Part shown: positions 1 through 7,938 of the stretch, in pieces
Layout: every line of letters begins with the position of its first letter
How positions within the stretch are numbered: the first letter of the stretch is position 1
NCBI RefSeq assembly: GCF_944393015.1
Contig: NZ_CALXYQ010000003.1
Location: forward strand, 62,001-126,000
Direction: 5' to 3'
Source: an uncultured Brachyspira sp.
Lineage (GTDB): Bacteria > Spirochaetota > Brachyspiria > Brachyspirales > Brachyspiraceae
DNA: 64,000 nt
Made by a program: the position numbers and the translations under genes
The notes under the pieces: model-generated
Seen by the model: only the letters and a program-made list of their open reading frames with translations
Databases searched by the model: none
What the model was told of the DNA's origin: nothing

Positions 1-381
1 TCCTGCATGAGTAAGATTATTGATATTTGTAAAGCCTAATTTATACATACGCATACAAGCTGTACCGGAACGGCTTCCGCTTGCACAATAAACTATATAC
101 TCTTTGTTTTTATCTAATTTTGACATTTTCTCATTGAATTTAGAATCATCTAAAGGAATATTGACACTGTTTTTTATGTATCCGCTTTGCTGAACTTCCA
201 TATAACTTCTTACATCTATTAAGCCTATATCTTTATTATTTTTATAAATAGAAACAGCATCATTTACATTTATGTTTTTAAATTTACCTTTGCTTCTTAT
301 ATTAAAGATGATTTTTCTTAAGGCACTTAATATTATAAAAGTTAATATAAGACCTATTATCAAAGTTAAAGTATTATTCAT
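1..381 (-). CDS. Rhodanese-like domain protein (partial, C-terminus outside window)
   Basis: The reading frame starts at an ATG at 379-381, about 9 bases downstream of an AGGGGGT ribosome-binding site, and runs off the left edge after 127 codons. The N-terminus is one hydrophobic segment (about residues 2-20) followed by a rhodanese fold with the active-site loop YCASGSRS, whose Cys would carry persulfide sulfur. Family knowledge: single-domain rhodaneses move sulfane sulfur, and a membrane-anchored form probably works at the inner membrane. The substrate cannot be read. It lies 88 bases downstream of tenA on the same strand and may be in its transcript, but its strong ribosome-binding site would also suit an independent gene. 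Confidence 0.85.
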   Translation of the reverse strand, partial: MNNTLTLIIGLILTFIILSALRKIIFNIRSKGKFKNINVNDAVSIYKNNKDIGLIDVRSYMEVQQSGYIKNSVNIPLDDSKFNEKMSKLDKNKEYIVYCASGSRSGTACMRMYKLGFTNINNLTHAG

Positions 382-469
382 TTTGTAAATACCCCCTGTA
401 TGTATAAAATATTATAACATACAGAGAAGTAAATTGCAATTAATTTATTTAAACTTATAAAAATAAATT

Positions 470-1129
470 TTATACATTATGGAAATCATCTAAATTATAA
501 GCATCATTCCAAAATCTATATTCCCATATAAATGCTATATCAAAAACAGCTGCCATTTTTTCTTTTACAGCATCAGAGGCATTATCATATAAATTATCAA
601 GTATTTTAATCATATATTCGGTTGCTTTAGAGAACTCTTCATCAGCATAAGTATCAATCCATTTTTTATAGGGGTTATTTTCAACTTCTGCATTTGCTTT
701 TATGTATTTACCCAATTCATTATATATCCAAAAACAAGGAAGTATAGATGCAGCAGCAGTTTCAAAAGCTTCAGTATGAGCAGTATTAATAAGAAAGCTT
801 GTATATCCTAAATTAGCGGTTGTTATTTTATTTGTATTTTCAAATTTAAAAGTATCTCTAAAATATTTATGCACAATTTCTTCTTCTACTATATAAGAGT
901 TTATAGATGATTTTAAAAATACTAATGCATAATCAACATTGTGTATTTTTGAAGAAATTATAGCTAAAGCTTTAGAATAATATTTCAAATATAAACTATC
1001 TTGTTCTATATAGTATGCAAATTTTTTCTTGTCTAAACTTCCATTCATAAGTTCTTTATTAAAATTTGTATTTATTATTTTATTGTACAAGTCTTGATTT
1101 CTTTTCCACACTATTTCTGAAAATTTCAT
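470..1129 (-). CDS. tenA: TenA-family aminopyrimidine aminohydrolase / thiaminase II
   Basis: The 219-residue protein is full length for TenA. TenA hydrolyses base-degraded thiamin pyrimidines (aminomethyl-HMP) to HMP so they can re-enter thiamin synthesis, in the cytoplasm. Key residues are in place: Asp44 in QDSLYL, the nucleophile Cys132 in LPCFW, and Glu203 in the C-terminal WEYRFW helix, matching Asp44, Cys135 and Glu205 of the B. subtilis enzyme. It is 78 bases behind an OppA-type lipoprotein gene, and a TPP riboswitch precedes both, so repression by thiamin pyrophosphate is expected. That context supports salvage rather than a degradative thiaminase role. Confidence 0.92.
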   Translation of the reverse strand: MKFSEIVWKRNQDLYNKIINTNFNKELMNGSLDKKKFAYYIEQDSLYLKYYSKALAIISSKIHNVDYALVFLKSSINSYIVEEEIVHKYFRDTFKFENTNKITTANLGYTSFLINTAHTEAFETAAASILPCFWIYNELGKYIKANAEVENNPYKKWIDTYADEEFSKATEYMIKILDNLYDNASDAVKEKMAAVFDIAFIWEYRFWNDAYNLDDFHNV

Positions 1130-1207
1130 TTTATTCTCCTCTCATCATTATGAAATATTTATTATTAAATGTTAATATTTTATCATTTAAATATTATTTT
1201 TTAAATA

Positions 1208-2815
1208 TCATTCTTCTAAATAAGCATAATTAAATTTATATCTTCCCAAAGGCTCGTCAATATAATTTTTTAATTTAGGATTCACTATTAAAAAATCTGT
1301 TCTATATATAAATGGTATAATAGGAACTTCATCAAAAAGTATTGCCTCAGCTTCTTTTAAAGCTTCCATTCTTTTTTGTGCATTTGTGGCAGTAGCGGCA
1401 AACTCTATCAAAGAATCATATCTTGCATTTGAAAAGCCTCCGTAATTTATATCACTGTAGCTGGTCATAATTTGAAGCATTGTAAGCGGATCATTATAAT
1501 CACCTGTCCAGCTTGTTCTAGCCATTTGATAATTTCCGGACTCTCTGAAAGGCAAAGTAATTTTGGATTCTTCTGTTCTAACTATTACGTCAATATTGAG
1601 AGTATTTTTCCACATCTGTTGAATAGCTTCCAAAACTGTAGTATAAAAACCAGATGAAACTTTTACCTCAAGCATAGGAAAATTTTCTCCGTTTGGGTAT
1701 CCTGCTTCAGCTAATAATCTTTTTGCTTCTTCTACATTATTACTATAATTATTTGCTATTATATAATTGCTGCTTTCTTCTCTGAAAGATTTTTCAAGTC
1801 CTTTTACTACAGGAGGAACGAAGGCTTCAGCTGGTATTAATTTGCCGTATCCTATATTTGATACTATATAATTTCTATCTATAGCAAGTGATAATGCTTT
1901 TCTTACTCTTTTATCTGATAATGCTTTATCTTTATTGTTTAAATCCAAATAATAAACTCCTATAATATCGCTTACAGCCATTAAGTTTTCTTTTATCAAA
2001 TTTTCTATCTCACCAATAGGAGGTGCATTTATAGAAAAATCAACATCTCCTGTTCTTACAGCATTAAGTGATATATATTCATCAGCAATTAAAACAAAAT
2101 TAATTTTTTTAGCCACTTGATTGGTATAATTCCAATAATTAGTATTTATTTCAAAAGCAAGAAGTTCATCAGGCTTTCTTTCTACCATTTTGTATGCACC
2201 GTTTCCAATATAAGTTTCAGGATTCCAAGTCCAATCATCACCGTATTTTTCTATTATATCTTTTCTTACTGGCATATAAACTCCTCCGGAAGCTAATATA
2301 TCAGTAAAGTATAGGGTAGGTGCTTCAAGTTCTATTGTGAGAGTATTTTCATCTATAGCATTTACTCCAAGATTTTCTACTAGCTGTTTTCCTCTTATTA
2401 TATCTTTAGCATTTTTTATATATTCCATTAAATAGCTTAAAGGTGATGCTGTTTTCGGATCAACTGATCTTCTATAGGAATATACAAAATCATCGGCTGT
2501 AACTTTTTTTCCGTCGCTCCATTTTGCATCATCTCTTAAATGAAATGTATATGTAAGGCTGTCATCGCTTATTTCCCATTTATCAGCAACGCCTCCTACA
2601 ATGTTTCCGTTTATATCTTTATTTAGCAGTCCCTCGAATGCATGATTAATATAAATATATCCATAAGTTTCATCATTCAAAGCGGGGTCTATAGTATTAA
2701 GTTCATAGCCCAAATTCACAGTGATTTCATCTTTGATATTTTTTGTTTGTTTTTTACATGATATAAAAAATACAAATAAAATTAATAGAATAATAAATTT
2801 TTGTTTTGAAGTCAT
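1208..2815 (-). CDS. OppA/DppA-family solute-binding lipoprotein under TPP riboswitch
   Basis: A 535-residue SBP_bac_5-type extracytoplasmic binding protein. The N-terminus has a lipoprotein signal with the lipobox around FISC (Cys20). The mature protein has the usual cluster-C features, such as NTIDPALN near the N-terminus, HLRDDAKWSDG and RVRKALSLAIDR. It resembles the OppA encoded at 37761-39365 throughout. Start: ATG with GGAGC about 6 bases upstream. No permease or ATPase lies beside it, so it may feed the OppBCDF transporter encoded at 27-31 kb or another. Because a TPP riboswitch precedes it and tenA follows, its ligand may be a thiamin-related compound or a peptide linked to thiamin metabolism; this is inference. 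Confidence 0.88.
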   Translation of the reverse strand: MTSKQKFIILLILFVFFISCKKQTKNIKDEITVNLGYELNTIDPALNDETYGYIYINHAFEGLLNKDINGNIVGGVADKWEISDDSLTYTFHLRDDAKWSDGKKVTADDFVYSYRRSVDPKTASPLSYLMEYIKNAKDIIRGKQLVENLGVNAIDENTLTIELEAPTLYFTDILASGGVYMPVRKDIIEKYGDDWTWNPETYIGNGAYKMVERKPDELLAFEINTNYWNYTNQVAKKINFVLIADEYISLNAVRTGDVDFSINAPPIGEIENLIKENLMAVSDIIGVYYLDLNNKDKALSDKRVRKALSLAIDRNYIVSNIGYGKLIPAEAFVPPVVKGLEKSFREESSNYIIANNYSNNVEEAKRLLAEAGYPNGENFPMLEVKVSSGFYTTVLEAIQQMWKNTLNIDVIVRTEESKITLPFRESGNYQMARTSWTGDYNDPLTMLQIMTSYSDINYGGFSNARYDSLIEFAATATNAQKRMEALKEAEAILFDEVPIIPFIYRTDFLIVNPKLKNYIDEPLGRYKFNYAYLEE

Positions 2816-2868
2816 AAAAAGCTCCTTAAATTATTAAATATAAAAGCGAGATTTTTATAACGCCGTTT

Positions 2869-2970
2869 GTCTTGTTTTATTGAATTGTATTTTAGTCTTG
2901 TTTATTTATTTTATATAATATAATTTAATAAAACAAGACCAACTTTAGAAAAGGTCTCATTTTATTAAAT
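2869..2970 (-). promoter_or_regulatory. Candidate riboswitch expression platform: competing hairpins
   Basis: Between the TPP aptamer and the lipoprotein gene, read leftward, lie two arms of an 18-base imperfect inverted repeat (2953-2970 with 2923-2940, 12-base loop). The inner arm, GTCTTGTTTTATT in transcript sense, is also complementary to two later segments at 2895-2906 and 2869-2881. It can therefore pair upstream, as a terminator-like stem followed by an A/U-rich stretch, or downstream with either copy. This is the geometry of a terminator/antiterminator switch. The pairing is visible; the regulatory role is inferred. Confidence 0.55.
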
Positions 2971-2992
2971 GTATAAAGAAAATAATAAAAGA

Positions 2993-3103
2993 GATAATTC
3001 CCTACGCTGGCATTACCCAAACAGGTTATAAGGGTCGAAGTTTAATAATAAAAAATTATGTAAACTTCCTCTCAGCCTTTTCAAGCTCCCCGATTGTGAG
3101 AAA
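2993..3103 (-). promoter_or_regulatory. TPP (thiamin pyrophosphate) riboswitch
   Basis: Read on the minus strand, the region has the THI-box signatures in order: GGGGAGC, then GGCTGAGAGG, a variable P3 stem-loop (AAGTTTA paired with TAAACTT), then GACCCTTATAACCTG, and finally GGTAATGCCAGCGTAGGGA. CTGAGA and the ACC-CTG-TAATGCCAGCG core bind the pyrimidine and pyrophosphate halves of TPP. The aptamer ends about 180 bases before the OppA-type lipoprotein gene, which is followed by tenA. High TPP should lower expression of both. Confidence 0.95.
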
Positions 3104-3131
3104 TGATATAATATTTTTATTTTTATATCAA
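3103..3131 (-). promoter_or_regulatory. Sigma70-type promoter of the TPP-riboswitch transcript
   Basis: On the minus strand a TTGATA -35 element (3126-3131) is separated by 17 bases from a TATCAT -10 element (3103-3108). Transcription would begin near 3096, at the 5' edge of the aptamer, which is the expected position. Not experimentally supported. Confidence 0.55.
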
Positions 3132-3236
3132 GAACTTGACTATGTAATTTTTTAAAAAGTTATATTATTGAAATTATATTGATATGAAAATTTAAATATT
3201 TTTTAATTGCATAAAATATAATGATAAAAATAAGCA

Positions 3237-3266
3237 AATGGGTATTAAATAAATAATACCCATTTT
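3237..3266 (-). terminator. Terminator of the PTS operon
   Basis: A perfect 10-base stem, AATGGGTATT with AATACCCATT and a 7-base loop, lies about 25 bases beyond the EIIA stop codon. It has a T-run on one side and a weaker T-rich stretch on the other, so it could work in both directions. Confidence 0.7.
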
Positions 3267-3288
3267 TAATTAGTTTGAGAATAAAAAT

Positions 3289-3615
3289 TTATTTATGGTT
3301 CATTTTCAATATGTCAATAATCTCATTTATTAAATTTTTTTCACTTATAGCAGTCATTAAATGATCCTGAGCATGTATAAAAAGTAAGTTTATTACAAAA
3401 CTTTCACCATTAGCTTCTTTTGATATCAAATCGGTTTGGTATTGATGAGACTCTAGTAATAATTTATCAGCTTCCTGCATTTTTTTATCGGATTCTTCAA
3501 ATTTATTTTCTTTAGCAAGTCTTAAAGCCTCATAAGCTAAACTTTTACTCTCTCCAGCTAATGCTATAATAGGAAATACATTTTCTTCCATAAATGTTTC
3601 ATAATCTTGTGTCAT
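3289..3615 (-). CDS. PTS lactose/cellobiose-family EIIA component
   Basis: The 108-residue all-helical protein is the usual length for the EIIA(Lac/Chb) family. The C-terminal helix has the signature HAQDHLM; His81 would accept phosphate from HPr and pass it to EIIB Cys8 encoded at 7479-7784. It is the last gene of a leftward operon, 21 bases after the MupG-type gene, and a terminator follows. It acts in the cytoplasm as a trimer in characterised homologues. Identity of the sugar is not fixed by EIIA. Confidence 0.93.
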   Translation of the reverse strand: MTQDYETFMEENVFPIIALAGESKSLAYEALRLAKENKFEESDKKMQEADKLLLESHQYQTDLISKEANGESFVINLLFIHAQDHLMTAISEKNLINEIIDILKMNHK

Positions 3616-3636
3616 AAGTAATAAACTCCATAAAAA

Positions 3637-4719
3637 TTATTCTCTTATAATAAATCTTTTAGCCGGACTTATATAATCGAGCAGAAATAAATATTCATCT
3701 TTAATTTTTCCTACTATATTAGTTCTTCCGGTGTTTTTTAAATCTTTCAAAGCTATTTGCATTTCTCCGGTATAACTTCCGTATTCTGATGAATCTATTA
3801 ATATATCGCCTCTTTTTATATCAGAAACTGCATTAAATATTTTGAAATTATGTCCCTTATATTTTGCTCTTGTATCTGAAGATCTTATAACATCAGCAGA
3901 AGCATCTAATCTGTTTTGATGAAGCATATCCAATACTATACTCTTTTCTTCTTTAGGAATCGAATCAACTAATTCTGCTTTAAAAGTTATTAATCTCTTA
4001 TCCATATTATATAATGTTTTCAAAGTATTTTCATCTGCATAACAGTTAGCAATAAATACACAATCAACACCAAGAGCAAATAATTCCATAGCCTGTACAT
4101 CTATAGGCATATTTCTATGTTCTTCTAATGTGCAAATGCCATCGCTTACAGGCCAAGGTCCGAAAGCAGCTTCTTTGGCATTAACAAATGCTGATGAACT
4201 TATAGAATATTTTTTAAAACGTTTCATACTGCTTTTGAAAAGTGTTCTGTCAAGTCCTGTGTATGCATGAGGATAGAAATTATAACAGCCTATTAAATTA
4301 TCAGTATTAGGATAATATTTCATTATATTATCAAGATAATTTGTATCATTGCTCATATTTAATTCTATTTTTAAATCGTATTCATTGTATGTCATTAAAC
4401 TTTCTTCATTACCTGTAAAGCCTAAATCTAATCTTACAGCCCAAGCTCCCAATTTATGAAAAAAGTCAAGATTTTTATAATCTATATCCAAATGTTTGAA
4501 TACAGCCGGAGATATATCCAAAGTAGTTCTTATGCCTTTTTCTTTAGCATAATTTATAATAGCTGAGAATTCATTTATTATTTCATCTTTGGATCTATCA
4601 ACTGAAAGCAGACACATAAAACATCTAGTAAATCCATATTTAGAAGCCAAATCTATATATGATTTATTATCTTCCATTTTTGAGTGAAAGGGGTAAATAG
4701 ATATTCCTAACTCTTTCAT
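3637..4719 (-). CDS. mupG: MupG-like 6-phospho-N-acetylmuramidase (DUF871 family)
   Basis: A 360-residue protein matching the DUF871 family, whose S. aureus member MupG (GH170) cleaves MurNAc-6-phosphate-GlcNAc taken up by a PTS. An N-terminal TIM-barrel-like part begins LGISIYPFHS and contains TTLDISPAV and the conserved run AAFGPWPVSDGICTLEEHR; a smaller C-terminal domain follows. It sits between the second EIIC gene and EIIA, so its substrate is presumably the phosphorylated disaccharide imported by this PTS. No murQ etherase is nearby to process the released MurNAc-6-phosphate. Family assignment is firm; exact substrate is inferred. Confidence 0.85.
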   Translation of the reverse strand: MKELGISIYPFHSKMEDNKSYIDLASKYGFTRCFMCLLSVDRSKDEIINEFSAIINYAKEKGIRTTLDISPAVFKHLDIDYKNLDFFHKLGAWAVRLDLGFTGNEESLMTYNEYDLKIELNMSNDTNYLDNIMKYYPNTDNLIGCYNFYPHAYTGLDRTLFKSSMKRFKKYSISSSAFVNAKEAAFGPWPVSDGICTLEEHRNMPIDVQAMELFALGVDCVFIANCYADENTLKTLYNMDKRLITFKAELVDSIPKEEKSIVLDMLHQNRLDASADVIRSSDTRAKYKGHNFKIFNAVSDIKRGDILIDSSEYGSYTGEMQIALKDLKNTGRTNIVGKIKDEYLFLLDYISPAKRFIIRE

Positions 4720-4775
4720 CTATAATATTCTCCTGTTTTTTTATGTTATTATTATTTTGCAATCATTTATTAATT

Positions 4776-6101
4776 TTATTCGTTATCTGGTAAAGTTTTA
4801 GCATAAGCATTGATGAAAGGAGTATATATCAAGTATGATAAGAATACTAAACATAAACTCAAAATCATAGCAGGAACACTCAAATTAGTAGATAAGAAAG
4901 CTCCCAATGGACCAGGAGTTGTCCAAGGTACTAAAGAAACAATTTTTCCAACGATACCTATTTTTAAAACTGTATAAGCTATTATAGCATTAATTATTGG
5001 TACACCTATAAAAGGTATAAATAGTATAGGGTTCATAACAACAGGAGTACCGAACATAATAGGTTCATTTATATTGAATAATCCCGGTATAACTGAAAGT
5101 CTTCCTATAGATTTAAGATGTGAGTTTTTACTTAATGCCATAGCTATTGCTAAACCTAATGTAGCACCTGCTCCTCCTATATATACATAAACATTGAAGA
5201 ACTCTCCTGCTACTACTTTTGGTAAAGCTTCTCCTGCCTGTAAAGCTGCTTGATTCAAAGCTAAATTTGATAATGTTATTGTAGTAATTACAGCATTAAC
5301 AACATTAGCACCATGTATACCTACAAACCATAATATATGTATAACTAAAAGAAGTATTATTACAGATGGCAAACTATCTGATATTGACAATAAAGGAGAG
5401 ATTATTTTCATTATCAAGTTAGGTACAAGTATCATCATTTTTTTCTGTATTATTATATTTATTATTTGGAATAATACGCCTACAACGGCTATAGGTATAA
5501 TTATTTCAAATGATTTTGCTATTGCAGGAGGTACAGAATCAGGAAGTTTTATAGTCATTTTTTTGCTTACTAAGAATCTGTAAATTTCTATAGATATTAT
5601 ACCGCCTATTATAGCAGAGAATATTCCTTTAGCATCTAAAAATCTAGCATCTAATACATTTATATTGCTTCCGGCTTCTACTAAGAATATGCTTGCAAAA
5701 TCTTCAGCAACAGATAAAGCATTTACTTTAGCAGCTATTAGGAAAAATGCAAATAAAGATAAGAATCCTCCTGTAACACTGCTTAAATTATAAGAACCAG
5801 CCAAAGAATATCCTATACCATAAGCAACGAATACTGACAATATACCCATACTTACATTGAATATTTGAATGAAATCGCCTGTAAAAGTTCTTGAGAAATT
5901 GTCATACCAACCCATATACAAGAAATTGCTTTTATCTGTGAAAGGTAAGTTAAATATTAAAAGTACAAAAGATCCAACTATTAAAAAAGGCATAGTATAT
6001 ATAAATGCATCTTTAATAGCATTCAAGTATCTGTTACTAGCTAATTTAGCTGCCACTGGTGTTATTTTATTTTCTATAAAATTAATAATTTTATCGTTCA
6101 T
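4776..6101 (-). CDS. PTS lactose/cellobiose-family EIIC permease (copy 2)
   Basis: A 441-residue inner-membrane protein with about ten hydrophobic segments. It has the hallmarks of EIIC of the lactose/cellobiose/diacetylchitobiose family, such as HILWFVGIHGANV and the substrate-site region NINEPIMFGTPVVMNP. It would import and phosphorylate a beta-linked sugar. It is strongly similar along its whole length to the EIIC encoded just upstream (6120-7442), with a central stretch from about residues 145 to 205 nearly identical, indicating tandem duplication or gene conversion. The two genes are 18 bases apart. Confidence 0.93.
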   Translation of the reverse strand: MNDKIINFIENKITPVAAKLASNRYLNAIKDAFIYTMPFLIVGSFVLLIFNLPFTDKSNFLYMGWYDNFSRTFTGDFIQIFNVSMGILSVFVAYGIGYSLAGSYNLSSVTGGFLSLFAFFLIAAKVNALSVAEDFASIFLVEAGSNINVLDARFLDAKGIFSAIIGGIISIEIYRFLVSKKMTIKLPDSVPPAIAKSFEIIIPIAVVGVLFQIINIIIQKKMMILVPNLIMKIISPLLSISDSLPSVIILLLVIHILWFVGIHGANVVNAVITTITLSNLALNQAALQAGEALPKVVAGEFFNVYVYIGGAGATLGLAIAMALSKNSHLKSIGRLSVIPGLFNINEPIMFGTPVVMNPILFIPFIGVPIINAIIAYTVLKIGIVGKIVSLVPWTTPGPLGAFLSTNLSVPAMILSLCLVFLSYLIYTPFINAYAKTLPDNE

Positions 6102-6119
6102 ATTTTATCCTTATATTTT

Positions 6120-7442
6120 TTAATTATTTTGTAAAGTTTTAGCATAAGCATTGATGAAAGGAGTATATATTAAGTATGATAAGAATACTAAACATAAACT
6201 CAAAATCATAGCAAAAATATTGAAATTGGAAGCTATCAAAGCACCTAATGGTCCTGGGGTTGTCCAAATTACAAGGGCTACAATTTTTCCTACTATACCT
6301 ATTTTTAAAACTGTATAAGCTATTACAGCATTTATTATTGGCACACCTATAAAAGGGATAAAAAGTATAGGATTCATTATAATAGGAGTACCAAACATAA
6401 TAGGTTCATTGATATTGAATAATCCCGGTATTATAGAAATTCTTCCTATAGATTTTAAATGTTCATTTTTACTTAATGCCATAGCTATTGCTAAACCTAA
6501 TGTAGCACCTGCTCCTCCTATATATACATAAACATTGAAGAACTCTCCTGCTACTACTTTAGGCAAAGCCTCTCCAGCCTGTAAAGCTGCCTGATTCAAA
6601 GACAAATTTGATAATGTTATTATGCTTATTATTGCATTGATTACATTAGCACCATGTATACCTACAAACCATAATATATGTATAATTAAAAGAATTATTA
6701 TTACTAATATTAAACTATCTGACCTTGATAATAAAGGAGACATTATATTATCTATCAAATTAGAAGTTAACATAGTCATATTTTTCTGTATTATTATATT
6801 TATGATTTGGAATAATATCCCTACAACAGCTATAGGTATAATTATTTCAAATGATTTTGCTATTGCAGGAGGCACAGAATCAGGAAGTTTTATAGTCATT
6901 TTTTTGCTTACTAAGAATCTGTAAATTTCTATTGATATTATACCGCCTATTATAGCAGAGAATATTCCTTTAGCATCTAAAAATCTAGCATCTAATACAT
7001 TTATATTACTTCCTGCTTCTGCTAAAAATATATTAGCAAAATCTCCAGAAATAGATAATGTATTTGTTTGTACCGATATAAGTAAAAAAGCAAATAATGA
7101 TAAGAAACCGCCTGTAACACCGCTTAAACTATAAGAGCTAGCTAAAGAATATCCAATACCATAAGCGACAAATAATGATAATAAGCCCATACTTACATTG
7201 AATATTTGAATGAAATGTCCTGAAAATTCAGCAGTAAAATTATCATACCAAGCCATATATAAAAAGCTATTTTCATTTTTAAGAGGTAAGTTAAATATCA
7301 AAAGTATGAAAGAACCTACTATTAAAAATGGTGTAATATAATCAAATGCATTTTTTATTGATGTAAGATATCTATTATTTGATAATTTAGCTGCAATAGG
7401 AGCTATTTTATTTTCTATATAACTAATAATTTTCTCATTCAT
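6120..7442 (-). CDS. PTS lactose/cellobiose-family EIIC permease (copy 1)
   Basis: A 440-residue EIIC of the same family as its downstream neighbour, with the same HILWFVGIHGANV and NINEPIMFGTP motifs and ten or so membrane segments. It lies 36 bases behind the single EIIB gene, so one EIIB/EIIA pair probably serves both permeases. Differences cluster in two places. One is the loop around residues 50-65. The other is the stretch at about residues 222-250. The copies may therefore differ in sugar choice, or form a mixed dimer. Which is true cannot be read from sequence. Confidence 0.93.
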   Translation of the reverse strand: MNEKIISYIENKIAPIAAKLSNNRYLTSIKNAFDYITPFLIVGSFILLIFNLPLKNENSFLYMAWYDNFTAEFSGHFIQIFNVSMGLLSLFVAYGIGYSLASSYSLSGVTGGFLSLFAFLLISVQTNTLSISGDFANIFLAEAGSNINVLDARFLDAKGIFSAIIGGIISIEIYRFLVSKKMTIKLPDSVPPAIAKSFEIIIPIAVVGILFQIINIIIQKNMTMLTSNLIDNIMSPLLSRSDSLILVIIILLIIHILWFVGIHGANVINAIISIITLSNLSLNQAALQAGEALPKVVAGEFFNVYVYIGGAGATLGLAIAMALSKNEHLKSIGRISIIPGLFNINEPIMFGTPIIMNPILFIPFIGVPIINAVIAYTVLKIGIVGKIVALVIWTTPGPLGALIASNFNIFAMILSLCLVFLSYLIYTPFINAYAKTLQNN

Positions 7443-7478
7443 AATATTTTTTAAGTATGATAGCCTATTAATAATAGA

Positions 7479-7784
7479 TTATAATGTTAAATTCAAAGCA
7501 AAATCTAATATTTTAGCTCCGTCCATTTTTCCATAATCTTTAAAATCTATGACATCTAAAGGTTTTCCTTTAGCATTAGCTTTTTTAGCTAGTTCATCTT
7601 TAAGATATTTAACCTGAGGCCCTAATAGAAAAATATCGTAACTATCTGCTAATTCTTCAAATCTTGAAACACTTGCAGCTTCTATTTCAGCATCAATATT
7701 ATCTGCTTTAGCTTTATCCTGCATCTTTTTTACTATCATACTGGTAGACATACCAGCAGAGCATAAAAGTAAAATCTTTTTCAT
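7479..7784 (-). CDS. PTS lactose/cellobiose-family EIIB component
   Basis: The 101-residue protein begins KKILLLCSAGMSTS; Cys8 with the following P-loop-like turn is the phosphocysteine site of cytoplasmic EIIB(Chb/Cel) proteins. LLGPQVKYL is another family marker. It is the first gene of the leftward PTS operon, with an AAGGAG ribosome-binding site, and is divergent from the regulator gene 154 bases away. It takes phosphate from EIIA His81 and passes it to the sugar bound by EIIC. Confidence 0.94.
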   Translation of the reverse strand: MKKILLLCSAGMSTSMIVKKMQDKAKADNIDAEIEAASVSRFEELADSYDIFLLGPQVKYLKDELAKKANAKGKPLDVIDFKDYGKMDGAKILDFALNLTL

Positions 7785-7938
7785 TTTTTACTCCTTTTCT
7801 ATTTTTATGTTAAAGATAATGTTTTTAAAAAATAACTCAAACAATAAAATTGCAGTATTAATATGGTAATTTATTAGCTTTTTCTTTTTATGAAAAAGTA
7901 TATAATAAAAACAAAAATGACAAACAAAAGTTATATTT

